The translations under genes and the position numbers were made by a program. DNA of 64,000 bases. Source: Dendrobium chrysotoxum (lineage: Eukaryota; Streptophyta; Magnoliopsida; Asparagales; Orchidaceae). Positions 39,701 to 45,299 of this stretch are shown piece after piece. The notes beneath the pieces were generated by a model. That model was not told the origin of the DNA. It was given only the letters and a program-made list of their open reading frames with translations, and searched no databases. Each line of letters opens with the position of its first letter. Positions within the stretch are counted from its first letter, which is position 1. The DNA lies in NCBI GenBank assembly GCA_019925795.1, contig CM034298.1, positions 51,920,365-51,984,364 on the forward strand, in the 5' to 3' direction.

Positions 39701-41061
39701 GAGAAGAAAGGAATGGCAGTCCTCAAGAGAGAAGTCTTGTCTCCCTCCACTGCAATGTGCTCATCTTAATGAATACAAAAGAAGCTTTTAAGCTTCTTTT
39801 GTTAAGATTCATACTTATAAGTTTGTTAAAAGGTGCCCAATATGATGCCACATGGGATTTTTATGATAGGTCTTGGATTCCTCTGAGTATTAAAATCCCT
39901 TCCTCTATTGAACATTTGAATGCTTCTACATGATAATTTTGATGCTGCTAACATCCTTTGTTGGCTCCAAGCTTGCAGCAGTGTAGGCAGCGTGCTCAAC
40001 TACTAAGCACTATGGAGATATCTAGCAGTTAGTACCACTTATTGTATGTTGAGCAGCTAGTCTTGAGAGATGGTTGTCAATTGGATGAAATATTTGTGGC
40101 AATAAGATAATCATTTAGATCCATACTCGTAGGTATAGCAATGGTGGTGATATGTGCTGTGCATTTGAGGATCTATAACCAATTCCTAGATTGTGATTTG
40201 TTGGAACTACTAGTAGTTGTAGCTACAATAGAAGTTTGGTGTTGAAAAGGTTTCTCAAAGCCTTTCACGATTGAGCTCTTCCAGACCACGTTAGCTCTCT
40301 CAATTATGGGTCTTCCATGACTCGATACAAACGCAGGTTCTCAACGCTTATTCTCAAGATCTCTATTTTCTGCATCCCACAATTCTCAGGATTTCGGGGC
40401 CCTCTAGTCCTCATGTGCTCTTAACCCCCCAAGTGTCGCATTAGCTTTTACAACCGACTTCCCATGGGGCATCATGCGGTAGCAACTCCTATGAGCTCGT
40501 TGTATTAAAGGTGGAGTACATTTCAGATTTTCATGGTCACATTAGCTTTTACAGCCAACTTCCCATGCGTCATGAAGTAAACTGAATGTTAGCCTCACAG
40601 TTTATTTAGTCTTTAAATCTATGTTCTCCACATTTCATCGCTTAGGATCAAGTAAGTCATTTATTCCAAGTACATGACCGACTCAATATGGCCACTCCCC
40701 ACTAATGAGATGCCACAAGCAACACTCCACGTTTCTCTAATACTAGGTCCACCTCTACTGTAGAAGAGGGAACCAAGAGTTACTCCATTGTAAAAGATTC
40801 CCAAGCCAAAAAAAATAGGTGTTGAAGATCAAAGCATTGAATGTTCCTGAGTGAGCAGAGGAGATGGACCTGTAGGTGACGAGGGCCGGGAGGGGACGGT
40901 TTCTAAGCAAGAGATCGAGGTCTCGGCGGGGCTCAAAGCTTGCAAGGTGGTCGAGGCGAATCTCGACGACGTCGGCGCCGCGGACCTTCGCCGCCGCCAT
41001 CTCACTCAGCATCTGCTCAACGGATTTTGCCACCAACGGCACGCACACCAGAGTCACTCCG

Positions 41062-41066
<5 letters not shown>
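7712..41066 (-). CDS. DHD/SDH: DHD/SDH copy A (bifunctional dehydroquinate dehydratase/shikimate dehydrogenase), 5' part, exons 1-3
   Basis: This enzyme dehydrates 3-dehydroquinate to 3-dehydroshikimate and reduces that to shikimate with NADPH, two consecutive steps of the shikimate pathway. Three exons (40870-41066, 19796-19901, 7712-7930) join in phase and give ~174 residues of the type I dehydroquinase domain. Visible motifs are EIRLDH (substrate-binding Glu and Arg, residues ~35-40), SSHNY (catalytic His) and DIVKIATT (Schiff-base Lys). All introns are GT-AG. The SDH half is not in the window, so the gene should continue below position 1. The start at 41066 is the first ATG after an in-frame TGA at 41118-41120, so the product as read has no plastid transit peptide. 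Introns of ~21.0 and ~11.9 kb are filled with transposons. No stop or frameshift breaks the visible exons. Family assignment is certain; whether the gene is functional is not known. Confidence 0.9.
8322..9245 (-). mobile_element. RTE-type LINE fragment with reverse transcriptase remnant
   Basis: The left end reads CAACAATAACAACATCAAG followed by a CCCACTATGTGGAGTCGGCTAC-like block, the typical 3' end of plant RTE LINEs in minus orientation. Inside, the minus strand encodes DVPWCMPFADDILLVDKT (FADD catalytic box, 9103-9114), then after a frame shift KLELWRLTLESKGF and SKTEYMEYNFS. The element is 5' truncated near 9245. Confidence 0.8.
9246..10144. other. AT-rich intron sequence, nothing recognised
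   Basis: No domain or repeat unit seen between the RTE fragment and the solo-LTR candidate. Confidence 0.5.
10150..11775. mobile_element. Candidate solo LTR (1626 bp), Gypsy-like
   Basis: Starts TGTCACGACCC and ends TATCACA (TG...CA), flanked by ATATA at 10145-10149 and 11776-11780. No coding domain lies inside. The first ~40 bases resemble those at 1302-1340. The end holds an inverted repeat of GGTTCGGTTGAACCGG type (11715-11770). The flanking duplication is AT-only and could be chance. Confidence 0.6.
11957..12107 (-). repeat. Copia 3' LTR
   Basis: 151 bp, nearly identical to 16243-16394. Flanked on the left by the TCTCC duplication and on the right by the polypurine tract. Confidence 0.95.
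12108..12119 (-). other. Copia polypurine tract
   Basis: The minus strand reads TTTGAGGGAGGC directly before the 3' LTR, the expected place and composition for a plus-strand priming site. Confidence 0.75.
12120..12944 (-). pseudogene. Copia reverse transcriptase thumb and RNase H
   Basis: 274 codons in the same frame as the part above the TGA at 13041-13043. Contains YRKLAGSLQYL, RPDIAFATN, DADWASD, the AKSSTEAEYRSL helix and KHIEIDYHFIR, the standard RNase H landmarks of plant Copia elements. The open frame ends at the polypurine tract. Confidence 0.92.
13041..14745 (-). pseudogene. Copia integrase and reverse transcriptase N-terminal region
   Basis: The integrase core D-D-E residues are visible in LIHTDVWG, LRSDGGGEF and NGMAERKHRH. 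TAA at 14361-14363 interrupts the frame just before NGMAERK. The reverse transcriptase follows, with RYKARLVALGY, QLDVSNAFLHG, KSLYGLKQAP and the catalytic YVDDILVT. TGA at 13041-13043 falls directly after the YVDD box in the same frame. Confidence 0.9.
14746..15601 (-). pseudogene. Copia zinc knuckle, protease and pre-integrase region
   Basis: Open frame with a degenerate knuckle (CQIYGKLGHTA, second Cys replaced by Tyr), an aspartic protease motif DTGASSH and the pre-integrase HHCC motif beginning HLWHARLGHPN. The frame is lost near 14745 before the second half of that zinc site. Confidence 0.85.
15540..16224 (-). pseudogene. Copia gag, frame-shifted
   Basis: Begins MEIKNQL at 16224. Capsid-type sequence is spread over more than one frame. 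One frame carries SNITKLIPHPLTSDTYAIW. Another carries the block from HANWRLIDSNLL to HEAWSVLEKRLQ, typical of the UBN2 gag domain. At least two shifts in the first ~70 codons and another near 15700 disrupt it. Confidence 0.8.
16229..16242 (-). other. Copia primer-binding site
   Basis: The minus strand reads TGGTATCAAGAGCC with no gap after the 5' LTR. Apart from one extra A it matches the usual TGGTATCAGAGC complement of the initiator tRNA-Met 3' end. Confidence 0.85.
16243..16394 (-). repeat. Copia 5' LTR
   Basis: 152 bp. On the minus strand it ends CTTCTTACA immediately before the primer-binding site at 16229-16242. TCTCC follows at 16395-16399. Confidence 0.95.
16400..17209. other. Intron sequence, nothing recognised
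   Basis: 16400-16580 continues the CAGC-rich text interrupted by the Copia insertion at 11956. Otherwise AT-rich without identifiable features. Confidence 0.5.
17210..18911 (+). repeat. Tandem array of ~500-bp LTR-like units (three full, one partial)
   Basis: The block AATATTCCTCTCATTTGTAAG recurs at 17393, 17892 and 18392, a spacing of ~500 bp. Each unit ends with an LTR-like stretch followed by ATCAAATTAATATCAGAGC, resembling a Copia primer site, then a leader with GATGGGAGATATGCTTC. A fourth partial unit covers ~18770-18911. No coding domain was recognised. Confidence 0.8.
18912..19795. other. Intron sequence with CGA-rich text, not recognised
   Basis: 18940-19450 contains many TCGA and CGA words unlike the AT-rich flanks, perhaps an old element. 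No domain found. A TA run lies at 19483-19500. Confidence 0.4.
19796..19901 (-). CDS. DHD/SDH: DHD/SDH copy A exon 2
   Basis: 106 bp, entered at phase 2 and left at phase 0. The acceptor is ATATAG at 19902-19907. The first base A completes the split Arg codon, then PKWEGGEYEG follows, ending EFGADYVDIELK before the donor AAG|GTTACT. This is the family block PxWEGGxYxG...ADYxDxELK, in register with exons 1 and 3. It is too short to stand out as an open reading frame, so it is easily missed. Confidence 0.9.
20315..20735 (-). mobile_element. RTE LINE 3'-end remnant split by a foldback MITE
   Basis: AGCAACAACAAAATAAAGCC, TGGGGTCAGCTACAT and CTTTTTAGGTCTACCTCTAC match the RTE 3' region at 8322-8500 in the same order. 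The block between them at 20436-20677 is extra and palindromic, so it was inserted later. Confidence 0.75.
20436..20677. mobile_element. MITE-like foldback element (~242 bp)
   Basis: The first and last ~85 bases are imperfect inverted repeats. Both arms include AACTATATTAAATNATCATTTTGG and a TTGACTYTTATGAA-like block. No coding content. The target duplication is not clear. Confidence 0.7.
20736..22453. other. AT-rich intron sequence
   Basis: Only short GAGCGAGAGAG repeats at 22188-22213 and a GAGGCG/CACCTC-type inverted word near 21965-22085 stand out. Confidence 0.45.
22454..22575. repeat. 60-bp direct duplication, AT-rich
   Basis: TTAATTTGTTTTATT and TTATATTTTTTAC recur with 60-bp spacing. 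The two units differ at several bases. Confidence 0.7.
22576..23599. other. AT-rich intron sequence, nothing recognised
   Basis: A GTGTGTGAGTGTGTGT stretch at 22787-22803 is the only repeat noticed. Confidence 0.45.
23600..23925. repeat. 59-bp minisatellite, five units plus a partial one
   Basis: AATCAGCCCC recurs at 23662, 23721, 23780, 23851 and 23910 (spacings 59, 59, 71, 59). The 71 reflects a 12-bp insertion. Units carry an AATTAGGAAATATTTCCTAA-type core. At 23818-23839 this core is a perfect 22-bp palindrome. Confidence 0.92.
24079..24927 (-). mobile_element. 5'-truncated L1-type LINE with RNase H remnant
   Basis: Flanked by TACATCGTCATGTTT (24079-24093) and TACGTCGTCATGTTT (24913-24927), a 15-bp duplication with one mismatch. 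A poly(T) run at the left marks the 3' tail of a minus-strand insertion. The minus strand at 24372-24608 encodes an RNase H-like domain (GIGGVFRDSKGRF, LLELMAFRSL, IIIQGDNYNIIKYL). Only ~0.8 kb of the element was inserted or kept. Confidence 0.88.
24928..26819. other. CT-rich then mixed LTR-like sequence
   Basis: 25440-25740 is strongly CT-rich. 26090-26300 repeats CAGCGCCGCA/CCAGCGCCACAATGC words. CTATAAATAG at 26331-26340 with a GA run at 26406-26427 could be an LTR promoter. No domain found. Confidence 0.4.
26820..27215. repeat. GAGCTCGAG-rich dispersed repeat
   Basis: Repeated AGCTCGAGCTCGACT-like blocks (27085-27180), ending TTTGCGCCCTTAG. This composition is common in plant non-autonomous hAT-type elements; a matching left end was not found. 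Confidence 0.45.
27216..28504. other. Intron sequence, nothing recognised
   Basis: A weak direct repeat (CACATGCATCTCAA / CATGCGTCTCAA) lies at 28360-28480. No domain. Confidence 0.45.
28555..30601. mobile_element. LTR-like insertion inside a minisatellite
   Basis: TGTAATAGCCC at 28555 resembles plant Gypsy LTR starts. The flanking ~20-bp minisatellite (GAGAAACATGGCACTACCTT type) stops at 28554 and resumes at 30601. GTAAT is at 28550-28554 and 30602-30606. The right end does not finish in CA, so boundaries are uncertain. The interior is AT-rich with TA runs at 29430-29445 and 30034-30058 and no coding domain. Confidence 0.5.
30601..31320. repeat. Degenerate ~20-bp minisatellite (GCATGCAA-TACATTAAAAA type)
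   Basis: Irregular repeats such as AAAGCATGCAAATACATCA, AAAGCACACAAATATATTG and AGCATGCAAGTACATTAAAA run throughout. The same kind of unit precedes the insertion at 28505-28554. Confidence 0.65.
31680..32450 (+). repeat. Dispersed repeat family, copy 2
   Basis: Same block order as at 1.3-2.5 kb: hairpin ATGAG...CTCAT near 31737-31755, AGTTAATTAC, CGATTAAGG and GATCACATGG. It continues with repeated GCTTACATCTATT and GCTTATTGCTCCATTTA stretches. A CTCCCCCATATAGGGGGAA block at 33030-33050 parallels 3009-3024 in copy 1. Confidence 0.7.
32481..32582. repeat. GTGTGC hexamer and GC/GT alternating tract
   Basis: About nine GTGTGC units are followed by GTGTGTGTGCGC, AAGG, and GCGCGCGCGCGTGCGTGTGTGTGT. 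Nearly 100 nt of alternating purine-pyrimidine, a strong Z-DNA-type composition. Confidence 0.95.
33200..33585. repeat. 193-bp tandem duplication
   Basis: Units start GGGGTCTTCGTATATGCAC at 33200 and 33393. Both contain GTGTGCAGTCAAGATTGCAC and GGTTGGGTCATTCGTG. They differ at roughly one base in ten. Confidence 0.85.
33585..34900 (+). other. G/T-rich, LTR-leader-like segment
   Basis: Rich in GGCTGCTGG, TTTTGGTGG and later TTCTTCTTC stretches, with open frames that are Trp-, Phe- and Cys-rich and match no family. Parts near 34500-34640 resemble the reverse complement of 37400-37560, suggesting two inverted copies of one element. Confidence 0.45.
34917..35001. repeat. (AT)n microsatellite, 85 nt
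   Basis: Uninterrupted AT alternation that is fully self-complementary and likely to be length-variable. Confidence 0.97.
35002..36439. other. AT-rich intron sequence, nothing recognised
   Basis: 35920-36060 resembles a reversed part of the dispersed repeat family (CTTAATCAAAAGTTCTCTC, ATGAGGATGAAAT), weakly. No domain. Confidence 0.4.
36440..36520 (+). mobile_element. RTE LINE 3' end remnant (plus strand)
   Basis: AACCCCACGTAGTGGAACAA followed by AGGCTTGATGTTGTTGTTGT is the typical plant RTE 3' end with its TTG tail. Confidence 0.6.
36745..36920 (-). pseudogene. RTE reverse transcriptase fragment
   Basis: The minus strand encodes LHIIFINLEIVYDRISHELI, matching the palm motif A region (LHMVFIDLEKAYDRV type) of RTE LINEs with the key Asp changed to Asn, then RYVDIINTIY. 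It ends in a TA microsatellite at 36711-36738. Confidence 0.65.
37137..37498. repeat. 181-bp near-identical tandem duplication
   Basis: 37137-37317 and 37318-37498 are the same except for about two bases, so the duplication is recent. Open frames on the minus strand here repeat the same peptide because of it and are not genes. Confidence 0.92.
37500..38100 (-). other. Inverted relative of the 33.6-34.9 kb segment
   Basis: The minus strand has GCTTGCGAGCTATCCTC, GGACTTCTATCTTC and repeated TTCCTNCTGTTTG and TTGGTCTTCCC units comparable with the 34.5-34.65 kb region. No coding domain. Confidence 0.4.
38101..38878. other. AT-rich intron sequence
   Basis: 38510-38640 (GGGACCCTTTTGAGGGCCCC) may belong to the adjacent Gypsy remnant. 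Otherwise nothing recognised. Confidence 0.4.
38879..39515 (-). pseudogene. Gypsy-type gag remnant
   Basis: The minus strand starts MATGKKILSLDYEAA at 39513 and then meets a stop. Further on, LLDGFDVMMALYVVCNAIRY, LLTTLKDMTLSW and SFKYLLINWFSSY follow the layout of a retrotransposon gag capsid domain (target ... MxLYGVSDAxxCRxFxxTLxGxAxxWF ... SFxxLxxxFxxxF). It is heavily mutated. Confidence 0.55.
39516..40869. other. Intron 1 start region of copy A
   Basis: A ~37-bp direct duplication (AGGCAATCACAAAACA) at ~39638-39711, a perfect hairpin at 39775-39802, and otherwise unrecognised sequence. Confidence 0.45.
39775..39802. repeat. Perfect 13-bp hairpin with 2-nt loop
   Basis: Arms ACAAAAGAAGCTT and AAGCTTCTTTTGT are separated by TT. 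Outer ATGAAT/ATTCAT arms extend it with a bulge. Confidence 0.85.
40870..41066 (-). CDS. DHD/SDH: DHD/SDH copy A exon 1
   Basis: 65 codons plus two bases. It begins MAGVTLVCVPL and ends at VTY plus AG of a split Arg codon (phase 2). The donor is CAG|GTCC at 40870/40869. It carries the first beta strands of the dehydroquinase barrel and the EIRLDH motif. This exon is clearly richer in G+C than its surroundings. Reading on past the donor gives sequence unlike the family, which supports the splice site. Confidence 0.9.

Positions 41067-41119
<53 letters not shown>
41067..41119 (-). repeat. (GA)n microsatellite touching the copy A start codon
   Basis: 53 nt of uninterrupted CT on the plus strand, read as GA on the coding strand, ends directly at the ATG at 41064-41066. 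A TGA in frame with the ATG lies at 41118-41120. GA tracts in plant leaders are known targets of BBR/BPC proteins; a role here is inference. Confidence 0.9.
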
Positions 41120-41123
<4 letters not shown>

Positions 41124-41241
41124 ACTGTTCGAAGGAACGGAGAAGCTATTGGAAATGACTTGCATATGAAGTGGACAAACCAATCGTGGAACCTATCGGA
41201 CTAGAAAGTTGTTGATGAAGGCTAACAGAGGGGCTGGTGGG

Positions 41242-41269
41242 GGTTGGTGAAAATGACAGAAGGGTTGGT
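41242..41269 (-). promoter_or_regulatory. Two AC-II (ACCAACC) MYB-type boxes upstream of copy A
   Basis: The coding strand has exact ACCAACC at 41242-41248 and 41263-41269, 21 bp apart, about 176 and 197 bp upstream of the ATG. ACCAACC is the AC-II element bound by R2R3-MYB factors in phenylpropanoid and lignin promoters. A TATA-like TATATTT lies just beyond them near 41277-41283, so they could fall near the transcription start or in the leader. Confidence 0.5.
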
Positions 41270-41639
41270 GGGGCTTCAAATATATTTTTAATTAAATTAA
41301 TTCAAATATAAAATATTCAATAACATTATAATGGCATTTCTATATTTTCAATTACCTTGTTAAATAGCAATTAATAATTGATCTATTTCTATCTTGAAAA
41401 TATAAAAATATTCTTTTTTTAACTCTTATTAAAAAATAATTAATTGTTGGTTTATTGATTTCATTTAAAATAAATAAATTTCTTTTAAGTTGATGAAAAT
41501 ATTTTACAAAATACAAATAAAATATCACATTCACACAAAGGAATGCACGCAATGATTTTCACACACATATTTTGACTGGATGTATCCATATTTAAAGAAT
41601 TTCTAGAATGACTTTAGATGAAATTCGGCCATGTCAGGC

Positions 41640-42880
41640 GATCGGAGATGACATAAATGATTAAGGAACATCCAATAGAGTTTGTGCAAATGCCCTAAGT
41701 CGTTCATAGGGTTGAATAGCAGATGTACAAGTAATTCTATGGGCTGAGCTCACATGGGTGGCTCGACACTAGTTTAAGTTGACTTCTCATGTCAAGACAA
41801 TTGATTGGTTGAGCTGGAGGGGTCTTTATAATGTTCAAGGAAGCTAGTAGAGGCTTTGAATTTGGTTGGTTTGGCTGATGTTAGGTTGGATTGGGTTTTG
41901 AGCTTTTAAGTTAAATTGGGCCACCTTATTTAACCCACTTAGGTTAGCCCAAATGGGTTGGCCTGCCAAGGGGAGCTAAGGTAGGGTGTTGGGATTTCAA
42001 GGGATTTAGTTTGGGTTTAGATAGTTTAAACATAGGCAAGGCAAGGGTAGTCACCTAGGGGCAATTTAAGAAATTTGACCAAACCATGTGTAAGGGGTTG
42101 CTAAAGTAATCCTTGAATGATTACAAGGCATTCAAATATAATCCTAAAGCCAATTGTAAGAAAGTAGCCTAGAATGTCAAAGATAGGACCCTTAGGGACA
42201 TTTTGGGAATCATGACCTAACCATGGTTAAAATTTGTTTACTATGGATTAGGAATGAGTTTTGGTGTTCCTTGGGTGATCTTGGATCCTCTTTACTCAAA
42301 CCATTGACGAAATGCATGAGATTGACCTTATAAATCCATGGATAGGAGTACAGGGGTAATTTAGTAAATTTACCTTAATCATGGTTAACACGGGTTAACC
42401 ACAAGTTAGGGTTGATCCTTAAGTGGGTTTAGACAACTTGGACTCGGTGTCAAGGCCAAATGAAAGAATTTGGTTAAGGGACCTAGCATAGAGGCATAAA
42501 GGGCACTTTGATAATTTTACCACTTTAGTCAAAATGAGTTGACTATGGATGAGAAATGATTTCAAATGACTCTAATAAGAATTATAAATCATTTGGAACA
42601 AATCCCAAGAGCAAAAGATTTGATTTGGACACATGTTAGGTTTAGTGTTTCTTTATGATTTTGGTCAAATATGGTCCCCCGTGGACAAAGAGGTTGACAA
42701 TGTGTCCACCTTGAGTCAAAACATTCCTAAGATGGATTAGAAGTGTTCGTACTTAATCATGAAGCCAAATGACTATTTTGAATTTTTTAGATAATTTTAG
42801 GGTTTACTGATTGACCTTGGTCAAACTATATTTGACCAAGGGTCAAAGGGATTGACCAACACTCCTTTACCCATAAGCTA
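41640..42880. repeat. ~148-bp degenerate tandem repeat
   Basis: A block of the form GGGnAnTTTnnnAATTTnACC followed by CATGGTTAACnnnnGTTGACTATGG recurs near 42059, 42197, 42352, 42500, 42649 and 42792 (spacings ~138-155). Units are strongly diverged. Confidence 0.55.
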
Positions 42881-44621
42881 TGTCACAACCCAACCAAATA
42901 TGACCCAAAAATAAAATAGGTCATTTCGTGTTGGATGGTGATAGACCAAACCAAGATCTAAGGAGACTTTTCTGATTCCTTTAATTTAAAACATGCAATA
43001 AAGCTACTAAAGAACATCCAATACACAATAAATAAACTCATTTACATTTTTTTTTCATTAATCTTCAAAATATATACTTATACAATAAAATCTATAAACT
43101 ACAATACATGACTATAAACTCACAAAATAAATCAAAAGATAGTCATGACTGTACAAAATAAAAATATACAAAAATATACCTACCCAGACTCAATATATAA
43201 AATCGTCGACCTCTAGCTATTAAACTAGCTCCTTACACTTTCCCTTATCTGAAATAAAATACATAATAGGCGTAAGCTAGTACAGTTCAACAAGTCACAC
43301 TCATTAATATAAATTTTTAATAATCAACTCATTATACCGTTATTGAATTTTAAAAGCATTTAACAATAATTTATCGTACTAAGTAGAATAAGACTTGTAG
43401 ATAATAAAAATTAAATAAACATTGTAAGAAAGGTAAATAAATATTTACTACTTATATCAAAGCACAAAGTAATAAATTTCTTTCATATATTTATACCTCC
43501 CATCAAAAAAAGATATCAAATATAGGCCCTCATAACTCCCTATATTAGCATATAAAAAATATACCCTATGATCTCAAATGCTTAGTACATTAGATATTTA
43601 AAAATTTAGGCCCTTATGACTCCCTGTACATTCAGTACAAATGAACTTCCTCCAAGTTCAAAATTCCACAAAATCACATTTCAAGCAAATAAGTGCAGAT
43701 ATAATTGCATTGTAATAAAATAAATATAAGTAAAGCAAATTGTAGAAATTTACAAAGTATTCTATCGATGGCCAAAAATTTGAACCACAAAGCAAAATTT
43801 CAGGTTTTTAAAATTTTACCAAATTACTAGGGATTATTTATAACATTATTTTGAAGCTTTAAATATTCTACAATCTTATTTTTTTAGATCAAAATTATTT
43901 TTTAATTCGTAAAAAATAATGCACTTTTTTAGTTACGGGGTGAAATTTTTCAAGAAAAATATTAAAATATTTATAATGATCACATCTACAACATATAAAA
44001 AATAACATAGTGAAAGTTTAGTGGATATAAAACTATCCTCGTTTAGACGCTACAAAATTATAATTTTAATAAAAAAATCCCTAAATTTCTTTATTTTTGA
44101 AAAATAAGAGGTAAAATATAGCCTACCTCAATCTTGACAACTTATCAAATTAGACTGATAGTAGAAAAAGGATATAAGTCACCCGAATAGACTTTTCCTC
44201 TCTAAAATATCTCTTTAGGTCAGCTGCTATGAATTTTGATATTTTTAAAAAAATTCCCTAGCACCACAACGCTCTATACAATAGTGTTGAAGCGTTTTCA
44301 GCAGAGAGCACGACGTCGTCACGCCCAACTCAGCATTGTAGTGCTCTTATTTTGAGAGCTCAATGCCACGTGCCACCACCCCCAGCATTGTAGTACTCCC
44401 AAGAATTTTTTTTTAGATTTTCTATTCATGCACACAGACCCATGGAACCACTTCATAATATATTTCATGCATTTACATATTCATTGAACACTCACATACA
44501 TGCAGAAAATAATATAGAAGTTTTTATACACAAACTTACTGGATTAGGTCAGAATATGTACAACTGAACATTTTTTTCAGTGTGTATTATTGGTTGGCTC
44601 CTTGAATGGCATAAGATTTCT
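42881..44621. mobile_element. LTR-like segment starting TGTCACAACCC
   Basis: Starts like Gypsy LTRs, with AGCTA at 42876-42880 and again at 44622-44626. The 3' end reads TTTCT rather than CA, so it may be an altered solo LTR or chance. No coding domain. Confidence 0.35.
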
Positions 44622-44672
44622 AGCTAAGTCATAGGCTCATGGGTTACCAAAGGTTTAAGGGTATTTTATAAT

Positions 44673-44946
44673 TGGGAAATTTACATACATACCACTTTCT
44701 TTCATACTATTTACATATCTAACACCCAAAACTTTAATATTACATTTCTATTACTCATTTAAAATTTTAATATCAAATATACCACTCCTATATTTTATTA
44801 TCACCACCCATACCACTCTATAAATTTTAATATTTCATTCAATGCACCCATTTTTCTTCTATGGATGATAGGCAAGTAATATTAAAATTTTAGATGTTAG
44901 ATATGTAAATAGTATGAAATAAAGTGGTATGTATGTAAAGATCCCA
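44673..44946. mobile_element. MITE (~274 bp) with ~70-bp inverted ends and 7-bp target duplication
   Basis: The ends TGGGAAATTTACATACATAC and, reversed, TGGGATCTTTACATACATAC continue through TTCATACTATTTACATATC on both sides. TTATAAT lies at 44666-44672 and 44947-44953. No coding content. Could be a hAT- or Mutator-like non-autonomous element. Confidence 0.75.
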
Positions 44947-45299
44947 TTATAATTTTAAGCAAGTTAAGGTTTAATCAAAGGTTAACCTCAAGTTTGAGTT
45001 AGTGGGTTCCTTACCTATATAGGCTCACTAGGAAGTGTCCTAAGACGTTCATGGGATTTGACTCGATGTAGGCTTCCATTGCCCTACTGAAGTTTTTTAT
45101 TTGGGTAATTGGGGTAAAAGTTATAAATTCTTATATAATTTAAATAAGTTTATGAAACTTTCAACCATATATCTTTTGGTATGTCATAAAATAGAGAATT
45201 ATAAGTATTTTTACAAAAAAAACTCAAAGTTTCACTAGGTGATTTTAAATGTGTAGCTTTTCATACATTATATAAACTATGTTAGTGTTAGCTGAAAAC

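Larger units (their letters stand above)
19902..40869 (-). other. Intron 1 of DHD/SDH copy A (~21.0 kb)
   Basis: Bounded by donor GT at 40868-40869 and acceptor AG at 19902-19903. It contains two RTE remnants, an L1 fragment, foldback elements, minisatellites, LTR-like DNA and a Gypsy gag remnant, each listed separately. No host exon was recognised inside it. Confidence 0.8.

Noticed and set aside
40851..41204. Plus-strand frames of 117, 97 and 72 codons over exon 1 and the CT run
   Set aside because: Antisense shadows of DHD/SDH exon 1 and its adjacent microsatellite.
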